From positions 1-38,306 of the IMG/VR virus record IMGVR_UViG_3300025286_000050: a stretch of DNA of 38,306 nucleotides, one strand, 5' to 3'. This stretch comes from a virus. Below the pieces are notes generated by a model. The model made no database searches, was not told where the DNA came from, and was given only the letters and a program-made list of their open reading frames with translations. Position numbers and translations under genes: made by a program. Below are positions 23,509-30,055 of the stretch, in pieces; the stretch's first letter is position 1; the number at the start of each line of letters is the position of its first letter.

Positions 23509-24791
23509 TGCCTCACCACCTTAATAGTCTGGGACGGATTGGCCGTCTCGGGAGTAAAGTCCGAGAGCATGTACCTTTCGGCGTCCATCAGATGGAACCG
23601 GGACTTGTTGTCGATCTTCTCGGTGGGCTGGTAATTGTCGTCCAATTCACGGCTGTAACTGAGCTTTTCATCCAGATACATCGGCAGGTCATCGAAGACG
23701 AACAACTTATTCTGCTGATGCCAACCATACACCCTGTTGATTCCGGCTTCAACCTCTCGCATCCGAGGCTTGACTATGGGCCAGCCCGCGGCTAGGAAAC
23801 TCTCTCGCCAGCCATCCTCGTGGTTGGCCCCGCCCGCTCGGCGAATGACATTCTCGCCCTGGGAGAGCCGGATAAATGCCTGAGCGTGGTCGAAGGCGCT
23901 CAGTCCACCAGCGTGATACTCACGGTAGGCGTAAAGAAATCCGGTGCCAGGGTCTTGGGCGTACCACATGGCGGCAGTATTATTGGGGCCAAAGTCGTGC
24001 CCTACATATCTAGGCCAAGACGATGGAAGCTGGAAGCGTTTGACCTTACAAACAGTGTCGTCGAAAGAGTCGTAGATGAGACCGGCGGGCCGTTCATAGA
24101 TACCCCTATAGAATAGGTTGAACTTCCACCTGGGCATGGTATTCCTGGCCCTTTCGTATTCCTCCATGGGGAAAGCCGGATTGTCCGTGCTGTCGCCCTG
24201 AATGACCTCGATGTCCGGGTCTCCGTTCTGCCAGCGGTCATAGACCTCATTCTTGAACCATCCGAACTCGTATAGGGTGGTCGTCCCAAGGATACGGCCC
24301 TGGTTGATGCTAACCCGGCGCAGGACCGCTTCCCACGCTTCCCTTCGGAACTGATGTTGCCCCAACTCGTCGCACCAAGCGGCCTTGGCCGTGGCGGACT
24401 CGGCGGACTCAGGATTGGTGGCAGAGGCGAATATGACTCGCCAGGCCGGACCACCATGATAACGGTCGAAGCTCTCAAAGACCTTATCAGCTTCCCGCCA
24501 GGTTCCCAGCCGAAGCAGAGTGTCGAACACATAAAGGAATTCTGGTTGCATCTTGAGCTTGAGCAATGGGAAGGTAGCGGTCACGGCCAGGTAGTCGCCC
24601 GGCCCCTTTTCTTCAATCTCACGCTCAAGCCAATGCGGACCCCAACTCGTCTTCCCCCACTGAGCCCCGCAAATAACCATGACGAACCGCTTGAGGCTTT
24701 TCCACGCCTTAGATTGGCCAGCGTGAAGATTGAGACGCAGCGTCCCATCAACTATCTCACGCAGGGGTTTGATGTCAGATTTGGTCGTCAA
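23505..24791 (-). CDS. Terminase large subunit
   Basis: This 428-residue motor packages DNA into the procapsid and cuts it. The ATPase half has a Walker A variant CGAQWGKT (G42 to T48) and a Walker B with acidic pair WCDE (D141 and E142). LGTTTLYEFGWF at about 168-179 matches the coupling region. The nuclease half starts with VGHDFGPNN, whose D266 is the first metal-binding acid. A later acidic segment (HLMDAERYMLSD) is where the last acid would be. Length is normal for this class. Its ATG overlaps the preceding small gene by 4 nt. Confidence 0.92.
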   Translation of the reverse strand: MTTKSDIKPLREIVDGTLRLNLHAGQSKAWKSLKRFVMVICGAQWGKTSWGPHWLEREIEEKGPGDYLAVTATFPLLKLKMQPEFLYVFDTLLRLGTWREADKVFESFDRYHGGPAWRVIFASATNPESAESATAKAAWCDELGQHQFRREAWEAVLRRVSINQGRILGTTTLYEFGWFKNEVYDRWQNGDPDIEVIQGDSTDNPAFPMEEYERARNTMPRWKFNLFYRGIYERPAGLIYDSFDDTVCKVKRFQLPSSWPRYVGHDFGPNNTAAMWYAQDPGTGFLYAYREYHAGGLSAFDHAQAFIRLSQGENVIRRAGGANHEDGWRESFLAAGWPIVKPRMREVEAGINRVYGWHQQNKLFVFDDLPMYLDEKLSYSRELDDNYQPTEKIDNKSRFHLMDAERYMLSDFTPETANPSQTIKVVRH

Positions 24792-25009
24792 CGATGCCTG
24801 TTTCTCCGGTGTTTATTGAACCAGCCAAACCGAACATACCGGTGGCCGCAACAGTCTGCGCCCATGGTCACATCTTTTGCCCACGTATCAAGCACACCAA
24901 AGAACCAAAGAAGTTTAGTGTCTTCGGCGAACACCAACGCTTCACCCATAGCACGGCCAACTTGCTGGAATAGCATTGTTCTGTCTTCTTCCTGAAGATT
25001 ATCAGTCAC
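24788..25009 (-). CDS. Small hypothetical protein upstream of terminase
   Basis: From GTG 25009 this is a 73-residue protein, MTDNLQEEDRTMLFQQVG onward, ending with a basic tail (FNKHRRNRHR). GTG is chosen because it begins one nucleotide after the stop of the zinc-ribbon gene. The longer ATG 25060 version would run inside that gene in another frame. The stop overlaps the terminase ATG (ATGA). Its helical centre (GRAMGEALVFAEDTKLLWFF) suggests a small helical protein. It does not resemble the terminase small subunit, which is encoded at 29426-29956. Confidence 0.6.
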   Translation of the reverse strand: MTDNLQEEDRTMLFQQVGRAMGEALVFAEDTKLLWFFGVLDTWAKDVTMGADCCGHRYVRFGWFNKHRRNRHR

Positions 25010-25010
25010 T

Positions 25011-25094
25011 TCAAGTCTCCCGATACCCGCAGCCGGGGCAGAGCCGCTTGCAATGAACATCTACCATAGCTGCGCCGCAGATGAGACAGGTCAT
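25011..25094 (-). CDS. 27-residue zinc-ribbon peptide
   Basis: The gene encodes MTCLICGAA and, after a short linker, CPGCGYRET. It is a minimal zinc ribbon with two CxxC knuckles. Starts and stops interlock with its neighbours: an ATGA overlap on the upstream side and a 1-nt gap to the downstream GTG. Peptides of this form are seen in other phages; function unknown. A damaged relative is found at 25585-25758. Confidence 0.65.
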   Translation of the reverse strand: MTCLICGAAMVDVHCKRLCPGCGYRET

Positions 25095-25141
25095 TCGGCC
25101 TCAGAATCGAAAAACTCGTTGTACCGGATTTCGGAAAGCAT
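25091..25141 (-). CDS. 16-residue linking frame
   Basis: A tiny frame MLSEIRYNEFFDSEAE starts at an ATG overlapping the HTH gene stop (TGATG) and ends in an ATGA overlap with the zinc-ribbon start. It could be a real mini-gene or simply a relay that keeps ribosomes moving between the two genes. Confidence 0.35.
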   Translation of the reverse strand: MLSEIRYNEFFDSEAE

Positions 25142-25335
25142 CAGACCCCGGGATCCACCAGCATCCTTTCGAAGGCGTCGACGGGTATGAAAATTTTTCG
25201 GCCAATTCGAATATGCGGCAGTATGCCTTGGGCCAACCAGTCGTAGAGCAAATTCCGTCCGAATTTCTTCCCATCCCGGTTGTGCAGGTTTAAGAATTCC
25301 GTAGGGCTCAGCCATTCGTTCCGGGTAGTAGTCAC
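25141..25335 (-). CDS. Excisionase/MerR-type helix-turn-helix protein
   Basis: This 64-residue protein has the winged-HTH pattern of Xis/AlpA-like regulators: WLSPTEFLNLHNRD, a recognition helix in KFGRNLLYDWLAQGILP, then the wing HIRIGRKIFIPVDAFERML. It starts at GTG 25335 behind AGAGGT and heads the late operon. It is followed by the zinc ribbon, the terminase and the portal. No integrase is present, so a transcription-control role for the late operon is more likely than excision. The AGGTC repeats about 80 nt upstream are candidate binding sites. Confidence 0.75.
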   Translation of the reverse strand: MTTTRNEWLSPTEFLNLHNRDGKKFGRNLLYDWLAQGILPHIRIGRKIFIPVDAFERMLVDPGV

Positions 25336-25416
25336 GATACCTCTCTAACAAAGCCATTCTGGTGAGAATTGACACTCAATTCATCACTCATCATAATGAC
25401 TGATACCGGCCAGTAA

Positions 25417-25453
25417 TAGGTCAATTAGGTCCATTATTTAGGTCAATTAGGTC
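25417..25453. repeat. Direct repeats TAGGTCAATTAGGTC (operator candidate)
   Basis: The 15-bp unit occurs exactly at 25417-25431 and 25439-25453, a 22-bp period that places both on the same DNA face. Each unit is itself AGGTC-N4-AGGTC, so four AGGTC boxes lie at 25418, 25427, 25440 and 25449. They lie in the spacer between the divergent HTH gene (minus) and small basic-protein gene (plus). This looks like an operator for one or both. Confidence 0.6.
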
Positions 25454-25584
25454 TTCGGTTAGCAATATTCGTATCCGATTCAGATGCGGTGCCGCACGAC
25501 CACAAGAGACGAAACTCAGGGTGCGATTTCATCGCTTATTACCGTTATAGTAGAATACCACCAATCATCAAATAACAAGGACAA

Positions 25585-25758
25585 TCAGCCATGCCAGCAA
25601 AGCGCACCCGACCGTCCCCAACAAAGAAATCCGGGACCGTGTCGATGAAGCAAGTTCGAAAGGCGGTCACAAAGGTCGCAAAACAACGGGGTAGGGTAGT
25701 TAAGAAAAAATAGGCAAGATTTAACGAACACGGCTACACCGCAGATGGGGCAGGTCAT
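25585..25758 (-). pseudogene. Diverged zinc-ribbon frame, relative of 25011-25094
   Basis: The minus frame begins MTCPICGVAV, parallel to MTCLICGAAM in the gene at 25011-25094, and its DNA near the start is similar as well (CCGCAGATG, then CAGGTCATT). After the first knuckle it runs on as an unlike Phe/Leu/Cys-rich tail without the expected CPGC. It overlaps the plus-strand basic gene completely. I read it as a broken duplicate of the zinc-ribbon cassette. Confidence 0.4.
25591..25713 (+). CDS. 40-residue highly basic protein
   Basis: The gene encodes MPAKRTRPSPTKKSGTVSMK and ends GRVVKKK. About 40% of residues are Lys or Arg, with almost no acidic residues, so it likely binds DNA or RNA. 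The ATG follows AAGGA at about 9 nt. It is the only plus-strand gene in this part of the switch region. It lies opposite a damaged zinc-ribbon frame on the minus strand. Confidence 0.55.
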   Translation: MPAKRTRPSPTKKSGTVSMKQVRKAVTKVAKQRGRVVKKK

Positions 25759-25799
25759 TTGGTAATCTCGTGCGAACTGGCAGCCCATGTTTTACTCAT
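25755..25799 (-). CDS. 14-residue linking frame
   Basis: The frame MSKTWAASSHEITK lies between the 81-residue gene and the zinc-ribbon relative, with ATGA overlaps on both sides. The same arrangement (short frame, then zinc ribbon) occurs at 25011-25141, which supports a duplicated cassette. Translation is uncertain. Confidence 0.3.
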   Translation of the reverse strand: MSKTWAASSHEITK

Positions 25800-26041
25800 A
25801 CCCAGCCGTCCATATGTTCCGGCTCGATCAAATCCACCAAGAGTACATGGTGTCCCATGTGCAGGGCCGGACCAGCCTGACGAGCGGCCTGCTCGGCCTG
25901 GGTCCGAAGTATCATTATGTACCTCATGCCCGGACCCATCGCGGTGTTGCACACCCAGCAGGTGGTGATGAATTCCATATCCAGGAAATCATCGACCTCT
26001 CTACTGGCGCCGTAGCCTATGTCATTCAGGTAGGAGAACAT
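25796..26041 (-). CDS. Small hypothetical protein
   Basis: This protein of up to 81 residues contains TTCWVCNTAMGPGMRYIM, with one CxxC, and a helical C-terminal half (LRTQAEQAARQAG). The shorter start MEFITTCWVC is also possible. It overlaps the preceding gene by 20 nt, and its stop couples to the next short frame. No family recognised. Confidence 0.5.
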   Translation of the reverse strand: MFSYLNDIGYGASREVDDFLDMEFITTCWVCNTAMGPGMRYIMILRTQAEQAARQAGPALHMGHHVLLVDLIEPEHMDGWV

Positions 26042-26168
26042 ATTCCACTTCTTCCTGGCACCACAGGCATCGGTAGATACCCGGTGAAAGCTCGGGGCTG
26101 TCGTCGTCGGTATCGGCTATCCACATGATATTGTGGCCGTTCTGAACGCAGTATTCCTCGGGTGTCAT
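26022..26168 (-). CDS. 48-residue zinc-knuckle protein
   Basis: From ATG 26168, behind GAGAGG, the protein reads MTPEEYCVQNGHNIMWIADT and later YRCLWCQEEVEYVLLPE. The Cys/His spacing (C...H, then CxxC) suggests a small zinc-binding module. The start overlaps the preceding gene's stop (ATGA). Function unknown. Confidence 0.6.
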   Translation of the reverse strand: MTPEEYCVQNGHNIMWIADTDDDSPELSPGIYRCLWCQEEVEYVLLPE

Positions 26169-26326
26169 AACCTCTCCATCAGCTTGATGCGCCTGCCTGG
26201 AATATCGGCCTGGTACATGCCGGCAGCGTGGACGAACGCCCAACCACCGCAGGAACAATTCATGGTCTTGGGAGCATGGCCTTTCCGCCACGGGTGCCCG
26301 AACTTTTCATGCCACCAAACTCTCAT
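26165..26326 (-). CDS. 53-residue hypothetical protein
   Basis: The protein starts MRVWWHEKFGHPWRKGHAPK and contains NCSCGGWAF. Both ends overlap neighbours as ATGA, strong evidence for a real coupled gene. The Cys and His residues may bind metal. Family unknown. Confidence 0.6.
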   Translation of the reverse strand: MRVWWHEKFGHPWRKGHAPKTMNCSCGGWAFVHAAGMYQADIPGRRIKLMERL

Positions 26327-26790
26327 GGCACCACCACCAACCAATCTGCCAACGATTCAGTCTGGACCCGGTAGGGAGCCTCCGGTACGTTCAAACTGAG
26401 CGCCACCCGTGGCCACCTTCTCGTGAGCAAATCATTGTTGAAGTAGGATTTGGTCATCACGGTCCCTTTCAGCGTTTCCGCCACCATCACGATCACCTCC
26501 GCCGATATGGGCCACATATAGTCCACTATCCACGTAGGATTGGCCGACACTTCCGGCGTCGTATTGAACAGCCTCACGTACCCCAACAACGTCTGCGGAT
26601 AGTTGGCCTCACAGATAGCAAAGTAGATGACCCTTTCGCCGAGCGCTTCCCACGTCTCCTGAGCCTTCTTCCAATTGGTCCCAGGCTCGGCCATATCCCT
26701 TTGGGGCTGGATGCAACGCTTGGATGCCAGAGCCGCGTCTTCGACTTCTTCCCATTCCTCTATCCGCGTGACTTTATACGGTGGTGGCAT
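26323..26790 (-). CDS. Hypothetical protein heading a minus-strand cluster
   Basis: This 155-residue protein contains the central stretch WEALGERVIYFAICEANYPQ, a beta-rich hydrophobic strand (SAEVIVMVAETLKGTVM) and RRWPRVALSLNVPEA near the end. It is the first gene of the minus cluster at 26.8-25.8 kb, downstream of the long hairpin at 26832-26888. No family recognised and no membrane segment certain. Confidence 0.6.
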   Translation of the reverse strand: MPPPYKVTRIEEWEEVEDAALASKRCIQPQRDMAEPGTNWKKAQETWEALGERVIYFAICEANYPQTLLGYVRLFNTTPEVSANPTWIVDYMWPISAEVIVMVAETLKGTVMTKSYFNNDLLTRRWPRVALSLNVPEAPYRVQTESLADWLVVVP

Positions 26791-26831
26791 TTTATTCTTT
26801 AGAAAGGACTTTCATTTTGTGAAAAATATTG

Positions 26832-26888
26832 GGGGTGCCCATCCACGGTTATTCAAAACCCGCTAAGCCGTGCCGGGGTGGGCACCCC
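26832..26888. promoter_or_regulatory. Long inverted repeat (hairpin) between minus cluster and early promoter
   Basis: Arms GGGGTGCCCATCC and its near-complement GGGTGGGCACCCC form about 13 bp with one G-U pair. An inner CACGG/CCGTG stem extends the structure. On the minus strand it is followed by AATATTTTTC, so it might stop minus-direction transcription or shape the 5' end of the 26323-26790 mRNA. Operator use is equally possible. Confidence 0.5.
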
Positions 26889-26921
26889 ACCGCGCAACGT
26901 AACTGTAATGGACGTGGTCTA

Positions 26922-27086
26922 ATGAAAATCTGTGTAGATTGTGCCAACGGGACCAAGGTGGTCCAATCCCTAATCCCGCCAGCTGGAGAAGTTTGTGATG
27001 CCGCCGTGAGAGTAGCGGCTCCACCATTCTACCACACCCTAGGATTGCGTGAGATTCACCCAGATCACGCACGAATTGGGGCTTGA
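26922..27086 (+). CDS. Possible small CxxC protein
   Basis: A 54-residue frame begins MKICVDCANGTKVVQSLIPP and ends GLREIHPDHARIGA. It has one CxxC and later His residues. There is only a weak ribosome-binding site, and its stop overlaps the -35 hexamer of the early promoter. It is listed as a low-confidence gene in an otherwise empty stretch. Confidence 0.3.
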   Translation: MKICVDCANGTKVVQSLIPPAGEVCDAAVRVAAPPFYHTLGLREIHPDHARIGA

Positions 27087-27111
27087 CAGGCTATGATCTA
27101 TCCTGTATATT
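27083..27111 (+). promoter_or_regulatory. Strong sigma-70-type early promoter
   Basis: TTGACA at 27083-27088 and TATATT at 27106-27111 are separated by exactly 17 bp, five of six or better in each hexamer. The expected start near 27118 leaves a leader of about 40 nt with AAGGAAGG before the first early gene. This is the best promoter match I see in the window. Confidence 0.8.
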
Positions 27112-27158
27112 AAGTCAACAACAACAATTAATACAGTTAGATCAAAGGAAGGAAAATA

Positions 27159-27437
27159 ATGTCAACCATAACATACAATCCCACCCAAACGAATCATAGA
27201 AATAACGGTATCCAGCATATATACCGATTCGAGAATTCCCGGTATTCGGCATCAGTCGTCAAGACTCCGTATTCATACGGTGGCGAATCTGGATTATGGG
27301 AATTAGCGGTATTACTGGATGGGAAGATTACATACGACACGCCCATCACGCAATGTCACGACGTTACGGGATGGCTCACGGATGCCGAAGTACAAGAGAT
27401 TCTGGCACAAATTGACGCATTAACGGAGGCGAAATAA
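27159..27437 (+). CDS. Conserved-type hypothetical early protein
   Basis: This 92-residue protein contains YRFENSRYSASVVKTPYSYG and ESGLWELAVL, then a C-terminal helix (WLTDAEVQEILAQIDAL). I recognise the pattern as a short phage protein (Y-G-ASVV, S-YGG, GLWELAVL, TPIT) that is common next to early genes, but its function is unknown. It is first in the operon behind a strong promoter and an AAGGAAGG site, so it is likely made early and abundantly. Confidence 0.7.
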   Translation: MSTITYNPTQTNHRNNGIQHIYRFENSRYSASVVKTPYSYGGESGLWELAVLLDGKITYDTPITQCHDVTGWLTDAEVQEILAQIDALTEAK

Positions 27438-28096
27438 TGGCGAACGGATACGTAGTCTACAGTGGCCCTAGCATGATAAATGGTGAACCTATCAAGGTTA
27501 TCAAGACTGGCACAACACGCGACTCCGACAATCGGAAAACGGGCGCAATGCTCCAATGGTGGATTATGCCAGTGAATTCAAAGCCGACCGATGCTATAGC
27601 TAACGGAGACGATGCGGCGGTTTGTGGCGATTGTCCAGCGCGCCCCGCAAACGGTGGTCACTGCTACCTAAACCATGGTTGGATAAATGGCACCTGGGGC
27701 GCATCGTATCCCGTAGAACCGGCACACAAAGACAATCCCGATAGACTGGGCGCATGGGGCGATCCAGCTGCAATGCCTTACGACGTGGTACGCGAACACA
27801 TGGGCGCAAAGTGGACCGGATACACCCACCAGTGGCGCACCTGTGATCCTCGATTCAAGACGATAGTCATGGCATCAGTAGACACGCCACAAGAGTACAT
27901 AGCAGCTACACAAGCCGGATGGCGCACATTCCGCGCCCGTATGGCTAGCGGTGCAAGTGGTACGTATAACGTGTTCGATAATGAAGTAGTATGTCCGGCT
28001 AGCAAAGAGGCTGGACAACGTGTCAAGTGTTCAACGTGTCTACTATGTGCCGGTACGTCAAGGAATGCCAAAAACGTAACCATAATCATCCATTAG
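27437..28096 (+). CDS. Conserved hypothetical early protein
   Basis: This 219-residue protein starts MANGYVVYSGPSMINGEPIK. NRKTGAMLQWWIMP and CGDCPARPANGGHCYLN follow, then a C-terminal cysteine cluster (CSTCLLCAGT). The CGDCP-H/R-P-N-G-G pattern is typical of a phage/plasmid family of unknown function. Cysteines at both ends could hold metal or a redox centre. The start overlaps the preceding stop (TAATG). Confidence 0.75.
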   Translation: MANGYVVYSGPSMINGEPIKVIKTGTTRDSDNRKTGAMLQWWIMPVNSKPTDAIANGDDAAVCGDCPARPANGGHCYLNHGWINGTWGASYPVEPAHKDNPDRLGAWGDPAAMPYDVVREHMGAKWTGYTHQWRTCDPRFKTIVMASVDTPQEYIAATQAGWRTFRARMASGASGTYNVFDNEVVCPASKEAGQRVKCSTCLLCAGTSRNAKNVTIIIH

Positions 28097-28127
28097 GCTG
28101 GAATAAATAAAAGAGGGAAGGTGAATC

Positions 28128-28361
28128 ATGGCGATACTAGACTACATATCACAAGACACGATCGACAACGTCACGGAATGGGCCAACCGGACAACGTGCC
28201 GGTGCTGCGGAAAGAATCTAGGACTTGAACGGTTCGAGGTAGTATTCAACCCACGGACATTCATGGATGATGCGCCCATACATACCCGCTGCATACCCAA
28301 GCATTGGGGCAAACACGCCCACGGTATCAACGCTACACGCTGCAAGGAATTCGGGGAATAA
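28128..28361 (+). CDS. Small zinc-binding hypothetical protein
   Basis: This 77-residue protein has TTCRCCGKNLGLERFEVV with a CxxC knuckle and later THIRC-like spacing (HTRC, then RCKEF). That is enough Cys/His for one zinc. GGGAAGGTG lies upstream. Family unknown. It lies in a run of small early genes each with its own strong ribosome-binding site. Confidence 0.65.
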   Translation: MAILDYISQDTIDNVTEWANRTTCRCCGKNLGLERFEVVFNPRTFMDDAPIHTRCIPKHWGKHAHGINATRCKEFGE

Positions 28362-28377
28362 ATTGGAGGGAGTGAAC

Positions 28378-28644
28378 ATGACTACACTACGTTTTATCAG
28401 CGACTCCGCACATGGTTGGTTGGAAGTACCCACGGTAGACGTGGCGGCGGCGGGAGTGACTCCCAGCCGGTACAGCTACATCGACGGGCATAGTGGCCTA
28501 ACGTACTTGGAAGAGGATTGCGACGCCCCCAAGTACTTGGACGCAACCCGATGTACCTTCGACTTGGCAGTACTATGGGGCGGTATCAAGGAAGACTTTA
28601 TCGACGGCCTATGCTGGATACGTGACTTGCCCCCGGCGGCGTAG
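28378..28644 (+). CDS. Hypothetical early protein
   Basis: Read from ATG 28378 behind GGAGGG, this gives 88 residues (MTTLRFISDSAHGWLEVP). The upstream extension would overlap the previous gene and is not used. The pattern HGWLEVP then SGLTYLEEDCDAPKYLDA resembles a widespread phage/bacterial protein of unknown function, often near small modification or defence genes. No catalytic residues can be proposed. Confidence 0.7.
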   Translation: MTTLRFISDSAHGWLEVPTVDVAAAGVTPSRYSYIDGHSGLTYLEEDCDAPKYLDATRCTFDLAVLWGGIKEDFIDGLCWIRDLPPAA

Positions 28645-28688
28645 TTATCACCCGGCATTAACCGGCAAATAAATCAGGAGGGAGAGAC

Positions 28689-29303
28689 ATGCCACGAATC
28701 ATCACAACCAAGTACCCCGGCAATTGCGCCGATTGTGGCGCGGACATACCCGAAGGGGCCGATGCCCGGTACTACGGGCGGGGCCGCATCTACGGCGTAG
28801 GGTGCCATGACAAGGCGGACGGCCCCAACGTCACCTCCGCACTGGAAACCGCCGCAATCGCCGCCTCAGAGGCTTACGGGGCATATGTGGCGGAACATTA
28901 CACTACCCCGGCATTCGCCGTTGTGGAGAACGACCCCGGCGATATGTTCCACGACCCTGACAAGCCCACCCGGGTGGTCGGCACCATGTTCGACGTGTGC
29001 GGGTTCGTATGGGTAGACGTAGATAACCGGCGCAAGAACGGCGCACCTGGTGCGCGTATGCTGCGCGAATTCAAGAGTCACGCGGCCGAGGACCACATAG
29101 GCACATGGCGGCTCGGGGAATTCTCTCTCAGTCACTCAGGATACGATGGCTCGTGGCACCTGGGCGGATATGGTGCGGATAGCGTGGCCGGCGGAACTGG
29201 TAATGGTGCGCTCAGTGCGGCCAAGGCCGGCGCCGGTGCGTTTGTTGCCAGTATGGCGGCCGCGGGATATGACGGCCTCCGCGTAGAATCGCGGATAGAC
29301 TAG
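28689..29303 (+). CDS. Zinc-ribbon-containing hypothetical early protein
   Basis: This 204-residue protein has a treble-clef-like N-terminal module (CADCGADIPEGADARYYG, then GVGCHD). A helical stretch follows, then a beta-rich, Gly-rich C-terminal half (SGYDGSWHLGGYGADS). The N-terminal module is common in phage proteins that touch DNA. Good GGAGGG ribosome-binding site. Function unknown. Confidence 0.65.
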   Translation: MPRIITTKYPGNCADCGADIPEGADARYYGRGRIYGVGCHDKADGPNVTSALETAAIAASEAYGAYVAEHYTTPAFAVVENDPGDMFHDPDKPTRVVGTMFDVCGFVWVDVDNRRKNGAPGARMLREFKSHAAEDHIGTWRLGEFSLSHSGYDGSWHLGGYGADSVAGGTGNGALSAAKAGAGAFVASMAAAGYDGLRVESRID

Positions 29304-29319
29304 CGAAGGAGTGTATAAC

Positions 29320-29796
29320 ATGGCCCAGATATGTCGCTGTTGCGGCACGTCATGCAAATTAACCCTGATGGTCTCCCAACCATTTTCCCACGCTCAACCT
29401 ATCTATACTGGCCACCTAAGCCCCATTACTGGGCCTCCCAGGCTCGCTGGTCGGAGCTATGGCTACCTTCCGTTAACCCCTCTGATTCGTCGTTCGGTGA
29501 GGGCGTTTTTGAGGGTTCTTCCACCGTGTACGGAGCCTCGATCATGTGATGTTCCTCACTCTTCCCATCGTTCAGCACAACCACCACCTTGGTTATGGTT
29601 GGCCGTTCATCTTGACGTTTTTCGTCAAGTAATCCCTCAGTCTTACCGATTAACTCTAATGCACGGTTGGATGGTCCGAATTGCTTTGCTTCCCTGGCGA
29701 GGGTGGCGTTTGTCGCAAACTCGTCGACCAATTTCGAACGGTCCCAAACGATGCGTTCTGCCAATTGAGCCTCGATACGCTCACGTCCAGCCTTGA
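29320..29796 (+). pseudogene. Truncated zinc-ribbon frame running antisense through terminase small subunit
   Basis: The start has an excellent GAAGGAG site and encodes MAQICRCCGTSCKLTLMV, a zinc knuckle. After about 15 residues the frame enters the region antisense to the terminase small subunit. It continues open for about 140 more residues of Pro/Arg/Leu-rich sequence with no protein-like pattern. I read it as the 5' end of a small zinc-ribbon gene cut off when the terminase gene was inserted. The 158-residue fused product may still be made. Confidence 0.4.
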
Positions 29797-29956
29797 TCAA
29801 CGGGGCTATGGCGGGGTGTACGTCAAGCTCGTATGCTTCTTTAGCGATGGAATGATCGCTCATATTATGAGCGTCATAAACGAGTTTGTAAGCAAGGGAA
29901 GGATCGTTACCGGCAAGCCTCGCGTTTTTGTAAGCCTCTTGCTTGGAAGTCAGCAT
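29426..29956 (-). CDS. Terminase small subunit
   Basis: This 176-residue protein has the pattern of the terminase small subunit: LTSKQEAYKNARLAGNDPSL, a helix with a second helix-turn-helix segment (SDHSIAKEAYELDVHPAIAP), then ERIVWDRSKLVDEF and ASNATLAREAKQFGPSNRALELIGK-type helices. The C-terminal tail is acidic. It recognises packaging sites and recruits the large subunit. ATG 29956 is preferred; an extended -10 (TGTTATAAT) ends 6 nt upstream, so the mRNA may be leaderless. Location is unusual: reversed and alone in the early operon, 4.6 kb from the large subunit. Confidence 0.85.
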   Translation of the reverse strand: MLTSKQEAYKNARLAGNDPSLAYKLVYDAHNMSDHSIAKEAYELDVHPAIAPLIKAGRERIEAQLAERIVWDRSKLVDEFATNATLAREAKQFGPSNRALELIGKTEGLLDEKRQDERPTITKVVVVLNDGKSEEHHMIEAPYTVEEPSKTPSPNDESEGLTEGSHSSDQRAWEAQ

Positions 29957-29962
29957 GGGGAC

Positions 29963-29971
29963 ATTATAACA
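29963..29971 (-). promoter_or_regulatory. Extended -10 promoter, predicted leaderless start for terminase small subunit
   Basis: Read on the minus strand the bases are TGT followed by a perfect TATAAT, and only six nucleotides separate it from the ATG. A start at the usual +1 distance would place the first transcribed base at or next to the start codon. No Shine-Dalgarno sequence exists there, which fits leaderless translation. Confidence 0.5.
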
Positions 29972-30055
29972 GGTGGGCTGTGGTAAAAAGGGAGGGTGTT
30001 GGGAACCGTAGGTTCCTGACGATAGAGGAATTTTTTTAATTTTCGTTGGCTTAAA

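Noticed and set aside
25142-25375. Longer minus-strand frame of 94 residues covering the HTH gene
   Set aside because: The HTH pattern is in the other frame, with a good ribosome-binding site. Only the last 16 residues of the longer frame are plausible as a linking peptide.
30001-30040. Hairpin GGAACC/GGTTCC followed by T7
   Set aside because: The T-run is about 15 nt away from the stem, so it is not a usual intrinsic terminator; kept as unexplained spacer.
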